A stretch of DNA of 60,568 nt from Bradyrhizobium genosp. SA-3. GTDB lineage: Bacteria > Pseudomonadota > Alphaproteobacteria > Rhizobiales > Xanthobacteraceae. The position numbers and the translations under genes are program-made. The stretch is taken from assembly GCF_004212635.1 (NCBI RefSeq), contig NZ_PSRT01000042.1, positions 1 through 60,568 of the forward strand, read 5' to 3'. The notes under the pieces are model-generated. The model made no database searches and was not told the DNA's origin. It was given only the letters and a program-made list of their open reading frames with translations. Below, one piece after another: positions 55,081 through 60,568 of the stretch (its first letter is position 1; each line of letters opens with the position of its first letter).

Positions 55081-56064
55081 ATGAACGCTCTCGTCCCACA
55101 GAACTTCGGCCCCATCTCGACCCGCTTCCAGGGCGCTGCCATGGAGGACGACCTCTCCGCTGGCGTGCAGACCGGCTTTGGTATCATCGGCTACAAGGGC
55201 AAGGTGTGGTCGATCCGCAAGAGCGGCGCCGAGACGCCTCTCATGCGCGAAGATGGCGATGGTCCGCGCAACAGCATCGAGGTGGTGCTGCTCAAGGCGT
55301 CGGCGCATGTGTCGAAGATCTGGTACAAGGACGGCTACGTCGAAGGCTCGACCGCCGCGCCGGATTGTTTTTCCACCAACGGCGTGACGCCGGACGCCGG
55401 CTCCAAGAACAAGCAGGCCAATGCCTGCGCGCTGTGCCCGATGAACCAGTGGGGCTCACGCATTACCCCGGCGGGTAAGCAGGGCAAGGCGTGCAGCGAC
55501 TCCAAGCGCGTTGCGGTGGCGCCCCTCGGCGACATCAAGAACGAAGCGTTCGGTGGCCCGATGCTGTTGCGCGTGCCGGCAGCGTCGTTGAAGGATCTGG
55601 CGGCGTACGGCCAGAAGATGCAGGCGCTCGGATATCAGTACTACGCGATCGGCACCCGCATTGCGTTCGATCCGGCAGAAGCGTATCCGAAGTTCACGTT
55701 CGGCGCGATCCGCCCTCTCAGCGACGCTGAAGCCGACCTCGTGCTCGAGCTCCGCGGCAGCCATCAGGTGACGACGATCCTCGCCGAAGGTTCCGAGAAT
55801 GCGGCGCAGCCGGTCTCCCAAGCCGCCCAGATCGCCTCCGCGTTCGAGCAGCCGCCGGTTCAGCCGGTTGCCGCCCCCGCGATCCAGGCGCCCCAGCCGG
55901 CCCCTGCCCCTGCCCCTGCCCCAGTTCAGGCGGCTCCGGCTCCGGCTCCGGCTCCTCAGCCTGTCGTCGCTGCCCCCACGACCGCTCCGGCCACCACGGC
56001 GCCTGCGGCCCAGTCTTCCTTCGAGGACAGCCTCGACGCCCAGCTCGATCAGCTTCTCGGGTAA
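55081..56064 (+). CDS. SSB-like single-stranded DNA-binding protein
   Basis: 327 residues. An N-terminal OB-type domain with a cysteine cluster (APDCFSTNG, ANACALCPMNQWG, GKACSDSK) that likely binds zinc. A long Pro/Ala linker (~245-310) and an acidic tail ending FEDSLDAQLDQLLG, the classic SSB layout for partner recruitment. TTACCC-CGGC-GGGTAA repeat at 55463-55478. Confidence 0.75.
   Translation: MNALVPQNFGPISTRFQGAAMEDDLSAGVQTGFGIIGYKGKVWSIRKSGAETPLMREDGDGPRNSIEVVLLKASAHVSKIWYKDGYVEGSTAAPDCFSTNGVTPDAGSKNKQANACALCPMNQWGSRITPAGKQGKACSDSKRVAVAPLGDIKNEAFGGPMLLRVPAASLKDLAAYGQKMQALGYQYYAIGTRIAFDPAEAYPKFTFGAIRPLSDAEADLVLELRGSHQVTTILAEGSENAAQPVSQAAQIASAFEQPPVQPVAAPAIQAPQPAPAPAPAPVQAAPAPAPAPQPVVAAPTTAPATTAPAAQSSFEDSLDAQLDQLLG
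55463..55478. repeat. Dispersed inverted repeat in SSB-like gene
   Basis: TTACCC-CGGC-GGGTAA, perfect 6-base arms, frame giving ITPAGK. Confidence 0.7.
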
Positions 56065-56119
56065 CGCGAGGGGTTAATCCCCTCGCCTCCTTCAATGTTA
56101 CCCGCAGAAGTTAGAACGC

Positions 56120-59062
56120 ATGCTCGAACACGCGCAGGAATACTTCGCCAAGGTTCTGCCTTGGCCGCAGGACGGCGACGCCCCTGCGTATGTCAACATC
56201 CACTGGTCGCTCGATAAGCTCAGCGAGAAGACCGGCAAGCCGATCTTCACCGGGCGCGCCGTGCGCTCGGTGCAGGAGGCTGTGAACACCGTGAAGTGGG
56301 CGATGTCGGTCCCCGACACGCGCGACATCTACGTGTGCCTCTCCACCCAGCGCGAGGCGCTCCAGAAGAAGTCGCAGAAGGGCAAGGAATACCTTGCCCC
56401 GATCCGCGCCCAAACCAACGTCGTCGCCCTCAAGAGCCTTTTCCTCGACCTCGATGCGAAGGGCGAGGACAAGAACAGCTACGGCTCGCTGGCCGAAGCG
56501 ACCGCTGCCCTGCAGGACTTCATCGCCAAGATGGACCTGCCCAAGCCCAGCGTCATCGTCACATCAGGTGGGGGACTTCATGTTTATTGGACGCTGGACC
56601 GCGCACTCACGCGTTACGAATGGGAACCTCTTGCATTTGCACTGGCGGAAGCCACCAAGCAGCACGGCCTCAAATGTGACACGCAGTGCACGATTGACGC
56701 CGCTCGCATTCTTCGAGTGCCTGGTACTCTTAACCGCAAGCTGGATGCTCCTCGTCCCGTTGGTCTGGCTGGAAATCGCACTGGTGCTGACTACACTGTC
56801 GATCGCCTCGCTCGTTCGCTAGAGCCCTACAAGAAGGCCGAGCACGCGCCGGCGCTCCCGCCCAAGGCCCCGATCCAGGGCGTCAGCGATCTCGCCGCCG
56901 GCGTCGACATGGGCAACGCGGCACCGATCGACGTCAAAAATGTCGCCAAGGAATGCGCCTTCGTCCGCGATGCGCTCCTCAATGGCGGCAAGGAGCTCGC
57001 CAATCCGCTGTGGAACCTCACTACGCTGATCGCGACGTTTACCTTGCAAGGTAGCGCCGCCGCCCATGTGATGGCGAACCAGCATTCGGGCTACTCCCAG
57101 GCGAGCACGCAGGAGCTCTACGAGCGCAAGGAGCGCGAGAAGCAGGCGAAGGGGCTCGGCTGGCCGAGCTGCAAGACGATCAGCGCATCGGGTTGCACGT
57201 CCTGCCAAACCTGCCCGCATTTCTCAGCCGGCAAGTCGCCCCTCAATTTCGGTGGGCCGCCCGCTCCCCCGGTCCCACCTCCGAGCGTCGCCAACCCGGC
57301 CACGCCCAACAGCGATCTGCCGCCCGGCTACAAGCGGCTGGCGAACAACATCATTTGCCGCATCGTCATCGACATCACCGCCGGCACCGCGCACGACGAG
57401 CCGATCAGCCGCTACCCGATGTTCGAGCCGTCGATTCAGGTGCATCCGACGTACATGCTGAACTTCAACACGGTGACCGAGATCGGCCGCACGACGCAAA
57501 TCTCGCTGCCGATGAAGGAGGTCTACTCGAAGGACGGCTTCAAGCGGCACATGTGGCAACAGGGTCTCGTCATCGACGACAACGAGACCAAGAAGACGAT
57601 GGAGTTTCTGGTGTCGTGGGTTGAGAAGCTGCAGCAGAACAAACAAGCCGTGGTGAGCTCCTCGCCCTACGGCTGGTCGGTCGACCGCAAGGGGCAGCTC
57701 GAGGGCTTCGTGTTCGGCGGCAGTCTGTGGATGCCGGCCGGCGATCGCGCAGCCGCCAACCCCGACCCAGTGCTCGCGCGACGCTATCGCCCCGTGGGTG
57801 AGCGTGATCCGTGGATTGCCGCGGCCAAGATGATCACCGATCAAGGTCGCCCCGAGCTCGACGCGATCCTCGCCTCCGCTTTCGCCGGACCCCTCGTCAG
57901 GTTCTGCAACCAGCCCGGCGTGCTGATGAGCACGTATTCCACCGAGTCCGGCATCGGCAAGACGACCACGCTCAAGGTGGCGCAGGCGGTGTGGGGCGAC
58001 CCGCAGCGCGCGATGGCGGGTCTCGACGACACGCAGAACAGCTTCTTCGGTAAGATGGGCCAGATCCAGTCGCTGCCTGTCTACTGGGACGAGCTCAAAT
58101 CATCGGATCAACACAAACGCTTCGTGAAGCTGGCGTTCACCCTCACGATGGGCCGCGAGAAGGACCGCATGACCCAGGGCGCGCACATGCGCGAGGCGGG
58201 GAGCTGGCAGACCATGATGATCAGCGCGTCCAACGACAGCATCATGGATTACGTGATGAGCGAGACGAAGCAGACGCTCGCCGGCGTGTATCGCGTCTTT
58301 GAGTACGAAGTGAAGCCGAGCAAGACCGGCCAGGGGCAAATCGACGATGCCGTGGCCTCGAAGATCGTCGGCAAGCTGAACGATCACTACGGGATCGTCG
58401 GTCTCGAGTACGCCCGTTACCTCGGAGGTAATCACGCCACCATCGAAACAGACGTGTTCGAATTCAATCGCGCGTTGGGCGCTGAGCTCGACATGTCCAA
58501 CGAAGAGCGCTTCTGGCGCGTGACGATCACGACGCTCCTCAAGGGGGCCGAGTATGCCAACAAGCTCGGGTTTACGGAGATCAACATCAAAGGGTTGAAG
58601 GGTTTTCTGGTTGGAGTGCTCAAACAGATGCGCGGCCAGAAGGCTTCTCAGCCTGTGGATATGAGCGACAAGAACAACATCTCGAACGTGCTGGCGCAGT
58701 TCCTCAACGCGCAGCGGGCGCGACACACCCTCAAGACCAGTCGCATCCACACTGGTAGAGGCAAGCCGCCGGTCGGCGCGATCAAGATCCTCAACTCGCA
58801 CCCTGATCGCTTAGACACGATCTACGTGCACATCGGGGTGGACGACAAGAAGCTGCGGATGAGCAGCACGTTCTTCGGCGACTGGTTGCAGGAGAAGGGA
58901 TACTCCCGCCACGTCATGATGAAGTCGCTGGAGACAGAGTTCGGCGTGAAAAAGCTGCAGGGGCGCATCGCCTCCGGCACCGAGTTCGCGACCGCGATCG
59001 AGTACCTGCTGGAGATCGATCTGGCTGGTACCCAACATGTGAACTTCTTAGACGAAGCGTAG
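56120..59062 (+). CDS. Primase-helicase (AEP-like plus D5/DUF927-type ATPase)
   Basis: 980 residues. The N-terminal primase-like domain has LFLDLDAKG (~107-113, metal Asp pair) and VTSGGGLHVYWTLD (His). A cysteine-rich linker (GCTSCQTCPHFSAG) follows. The C-terminal helicase has STESGIGKTTTLKVAQAVWG (Walker A ~610-617) and LPVYWDELKSSD. It would prime and unwind DNA for the family A polymerase. Two perfect palindromic repeats lie inside (57040, 58417). Confidence 0.85.
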   Translation: MLEHAQEYFAKVLPWPQDGDAPAYVNIHWSLDKLSEKTGKPIFTGRAVRSVQEAVNTVKWAMSVPDTRDIYVCLSTQREALQKKSQKGKEYLAPIRAQTNVVALKSLFLDLDAKGEDKNSYGSLAEATAALQDFIAKMDLPKPSVIVTSGGGLHVYWTLDRALTRYEWEPLAFALAEATKQHGLKCDTQCTIDAARILRVPGTLNRKLDAPRPVGLAGNRTGADYTVDRLARSLEPYKKAEHAPALPPKAPIQGVSDLAAGVDMGNAAPIDVKNVAKECAFVRDALLNGGKELANPLWNLTTLIATFTLQGSAAAHVMANQHSGYSQASTQELYERKEREKQAKGLGWPSCKTISASGCTSCQTCPHFSAGKSPLNFGGPPAPPVPPPSVANPATPNSDLPPGYKRLANNIICRIVIDITAGTAHDEPISRYPMFEPSIQVHPTYMLNFNTVTEIGRTTQISLPMKEVYSKDGFKRHMWQQGLVIDDNETKKTMEFLVSWVEKLQQNKQAVVSSSPYGWSVDRKGQLEGFVFGGSLWMPAGDRAAANPDPVLARRYRPVGERDPWIAAAKMITDQGRPELDAILASAFAGPLVRFCNQPGVLMSTYSTESGIGKTTTLKVAQAVWGDPQRAMAGLDDTQNSFFGKMGQIQSLPVYWDELKSSDQHKRFVKLAFTLTMGREKDRMTQGAHMREAGSWQTMMISASNDSIMDYVMSETKQTLAGVYRVFEYEVKPSKTGQGQIDDAVASKIVGKLNDHYGIVGLEYARYLGGNHATIETDVFEFNRALGAELDMSNEERFWRVTITTLLKGAEYANKLGFTEINIKGLKGFLVGVLKQMRGQKASQPVDMSDKNNISNVLAQFLNAQRARHTLKTSRIHTGRGKPPVGAIKILNSHPDRLDTIYVHIGVDDKKLRMSSTFFGDWLQEKGYSRHVMMKSLETEFGVKKLQGRIASGTEFATAIEYLLEIDLAGTQHVNFLDEA
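57040..57053. repeat. Dispersed inverted repeat TACCTTG/CAAGGTA
   Basis: Perfect 14-bp palindrome inside the primase gene; frame gives FTLQGS. Confidence 0.7.
58417..58431. repeat. Dispersed inverted repeat TTACCTC-G-GAGGTAA
   Basis: Perfect 7-base arms with a 1-base centre, inside the primase gene, frame giving RYLGGN. The right arm equals the canonical ribosome-binding element although no gene starts here. Confidence 0.8.
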
Positions 59063-59071
59063 TGACGAAGC

Positions 59072-59296
59072 ATGAGTGACCTGAGACGAGTAGGACGGCC
59101 GCGCTCCACCCACTGTAAGCGCGGGCACGAGCGGGTGGCCGGCGAGAAGAGCTGTGTCGCGTGCCGGCGATTCCGCGAGCGGTTGAAGTACCGCTTCAAC
59201 GAAGAATTCCGCGAAAAGAAGAAGGTCTACCAGCGAGGTTGGCGCAAGGACTTCTTCGACAAGAACGGGTTCTGGGCGGCGGAGCTGTACCGATGA
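59072..59296 (+). CDS. Small zinc-finger protein
   Basis: 74 residues. HCKRGHERVAGEKSCVACRR gives a C-x2-GH...CxxC zinc site common in small phage HNH-like or regulatory proteins. Basic C-terminus. ATGA-coupled to the excisionase-like gene. Confidence 0.6.
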   Translation: MSDLRRVGRPRSTHCKRGHERVAGEKSCVACRRFRERLKYRFNEEFREKKKVYQRGWRKDFFDKNGFWAAELYR

Positions 59297-59637
59297 CCGA
59301 CATCGACGAGGACGCCCCCATCACGCTTGAAGAAGCGTCGAAAATAGTGTTTCGCAATATCATAACGGCTGTCAGTCTGCGTGCTGAGGCGAAGCGCGGC
59401 AACCTCACCATCTTCCGGGTCGGCCGGCAGTACTTCACGACGCTGCGACTCGTCAGGGAGATGCAGGAGAAAAAATGCCCCGCCCAAAGTCCCCTCCACG
59501 ACTCTGGCTCGACGAGGCCCGCCAAACGTGGACCATCATCGACGGTGGAAAGCGCATCCGCACGGGTTGCGGCGCGTGCGAGCTTCAGAGCGCTGCGAAG
59601 TCCCTCCAGGACTACATCGCAGACACCCACATCGTAA
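59293..59637 (+). CDS. Excisionase-like HTH protein
   Basis: About 114 residues. The first ~60 are AlpA-like: LEEASKIVFRNIITAVSLRA then GNLTIFRVGRQYFTTLRLVR. The rest overlaps the integrase in another frame (163 bases) and looks noncoding, so the native protein probably ended earlier. Candidate RDF for the adjacent integrase. Confidence 0.65.
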   Translation: MTDIDEDAPITLEEASKIVFRNIITAVSLRAEAKRGNLTIFRVGRQYFTTLRLVREMQEKKCPAQSPLHDSGSTRPAKRGPSSTVESASARVAARASFRALRSPSRTTSQTPTS

Positions 59638-60497
59638 CCCACGGAAGTAACCCTCTGATCTCCGACGTGCTCAAGGCTTACAGCGACGAGCACCTCGCGT
59701 ATACCGTCTCCGCCGCCTCGGTCTCTTACGACATGGACAGGCTCGAGGAGTGGTGGGGCGCCAAGCGCGCGGCGGAAGTAACCGCCGAGAACTGCCGGCT
59801 CTACATCGAGCATCGCGACGCGCCGACGATCTGCCGGCGCGAGCTGGGCATGTTTCACGCGGCTCTGATGCACTGGCACAAGCACCGGGAGCACGGACCC
59901 CTTGGGGTCATGCCGATCATCGTAAAGCCACCGGCGAGCGACCCCCGAACCCGCTGGATGACCCGCACGGAGGCCGCCAAATTCATCTGGCACGGCATAC
60001 GCAAGATGCCGCTCGGCCGCCGGAAGCGCCTATTCCGGTTCTTCATCATCGGCTGGTACACGGGAACCCGCCACGCCGCGATCGGCGGCATCAGCTGGAA
60101 GATGGTGGACCTGGAGAGCCGAATCATGCAGAGGCGGCCTGAGGGCGTCGCTGAGACTCGCAAGAAGCGGCCGCCGGTGAAGATCGGCCGGCGGCTCTTG
60201 TCACACCTGCGCCGCTGGCGTCGGCTCGACGGGCCGAACGCGAAGTACGTGATCGAGTATGGCGGTAAGCCATGCTCGGACCTGGGAACGGCGTGGGACA
60301 TGGCGCGGGATATGCCGGGGAGCATCCCCGACGTCACCCCGCACACCCTGCGACATTCGCGAGCGACCCACTTGATGCGGCAGGGAGTTGATGTATGGGA
60401 AGCGTCGAAGTCCCTTGGAATGTCGGCCGAGATGCTGGAGCGCGTGTATGGGCACCATCGTCCCGACTGGCAGGAGAACGCGGCGGAGGCTAGGTAG
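59475..60497 (+). CDS. int: Tyrosine integrase (right end)
   Basis: 340 residues. Arg I in WYTGTRHAAIGGISW; HTLRHSRATHLMRQG (HxxR); SKSLGMSAEMLERVYGHH with the nucleophile Tyr. The LGMS in place of the usual GH before Tyr is typical of many alphaproteobacterial integrases. With the terminal TAGCGTTACC repeats and an excisionase-like gene it forms an attachment module at the right edge. Confidence 0.85.
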   Translation: MPRPKSPPRLWLDEARQTWTIIDGGKRIRTGCGACELQSAAKSLQDYIADTHIVTHGSNPLISDVLKAYSDEHLAYTVSAASVSYDMDRLEEWWGAKRAAEVTAENCRLYIEHRDAPTICRRELGMFHAALMHWHKHREHGPLGVMPIIVKPPASDPRTRWMTRTEAAKFIWHGIRKMPLGRRKRLFRFFIIGWYTGTRHAAIGGISWKMVDLESRIMQRRPEGVAETRKKRPPVKIGRRLLSHLRRWRRLDGPNAKYVIEYGGKPCSDLGTAWDMARDMPGSIPDVTPHTLRHSRATHLMRQGVDVWEASKSLGMSAEMLERVYGHHRPDWQENAAEAR

Positions 60498-60515
60498 CGT
60501 TACCGTAGAGTTACC
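60495..60515 (+). repeat. TAGCGTTACC-G-TAGAGTTACC, right end
   Basis: Near copy (2 mismatches in 21) of the left-end tandem pair, directly at the integrase stop. Confidence 0.5.
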
Positions 60516-60568
60516 CGACAACCGCTAAGGTACTGAAAACAAAGAGGGATTTTCTTGGGAGCTTCAAA
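60516..60568. other. Right terminal noncoding segment
   Basis: 53 bases, no gene. AT-rich. A core attachment sequence is expected near here if this is a prophage end, but no direct repeat with the left end was found. Confidence 0.4.

Noticed and set aside
1..60568. CRISPR array, tRNA or rRNA genes
   Set aside because: No regularly spaced repeats of CRISPR size and no convincing cloverleaf or rRNA sequence was found on reading both strands.
1..60568. Terminal direct repeats or attL/attR core
   Set aside because: No shared direct repeat of useful length was found between the first ~140 and last ~70 bases; only the TAGCGTTACC pairs match.

Overview
The window looks like most or all of a temperate podovirus-type phage or prophage of about 60 kb, probably from a GC-rich alphaproteobacterium. 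Evidence for a phage: a P22-type portal, scaffold and coat set, a large terminase, a holin/SAR-endolysin/spanin lysis cassette, two tyrosine integrases, a full phage replication set, and no tape measure, sheath or baseplate gene. No host housekeeping gene, tRNA or rRNA is visible. The alphaproteobacterial guess rests on protein style (the integrase C-terminus, the DUF7220-like and DUF7940-like small membrane proteins, the excisionase-like genes) and is an inference. Whether the element is circular or integrated cannot be decided from the window.

Layout. 0.1-2.3 kb: a small rightward gene, a leftward polytopic membrane protein resembling a GT-C glycosyltransferase, and a small rightward membrane-anchored protein (likely cargo). 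2.3-24.4 kb, leftward: the virion and lysis genes. Read in the direction of transcription these are portal, small head proteins, scaffold, coat, two head-tail connectors, tail-collar fibre, holin, SAR endolysin, overlapping spanins, tail hub, tail protein, GNAT acetyltransferase, two internal/ejection-type proteins, and a 2,095-residue polyvalent protein whose C-terminal end is split off by a frame change. 24.4-26.7 kb, rightward: small terminase candidate, endonuclease VII-like resolvase, large terminase. 26.7-32.5 kb, leftward: a GNAT protein, an excisionase-like HTH gene, a divergent tyrosine integrase, an SGNH hydrolase, a tail-type protein and small accessory genes. 32.5-33.2 kb: a noncoding, strongly structured region between the divergent arms. 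33.2-60.5 kb, rightward: early and replication genes. These are many very small genes, a MoxR ATPase/VWA pair, family A DNA polymerase, dCMP deaminase, Cas4-like and VRR-NUC nucleases, SNF2-like helicase, SSB-like protein, primase-helicase, and an excisionase/integrase pair at the right end.

The most unusual content is a set of dispersed sequence signals and two expanded families of tiny proteins. (1) A short inverted repeat, TTACC-N(1-7)-GGTAA, occurs many times, often inside genes and in all three reading frames. Its right half, GAGGTAAC, is also the ribosome-binding site of at least 15 genes. (2) A strand-polar 13-mer, GCGCGCACTCACG, occurs five times exactly plus close variants, only in the rightward arm. 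This layout recalls mycobacteriophage stoperators and start-associated sequences. (3) About ten small proteins share a DDExIAxAxLxGA start and an AARAYCxxHxL end. (4) A second set shares a C-terminal FPSDxMIAQxxL signature. (5) Two long hairpins precede the first two genes of the early transcript and overlap their ribosome-binding sites.

Overlapping stop/start pairs (ATGA, GTGA, TTGA, TGATG, TAATG) are common on both strands, so translational coupling is likely throughout. No CI-like repressor was recognised; the best regulator candidates are small winged-helix and zinc-ribbon proteins.
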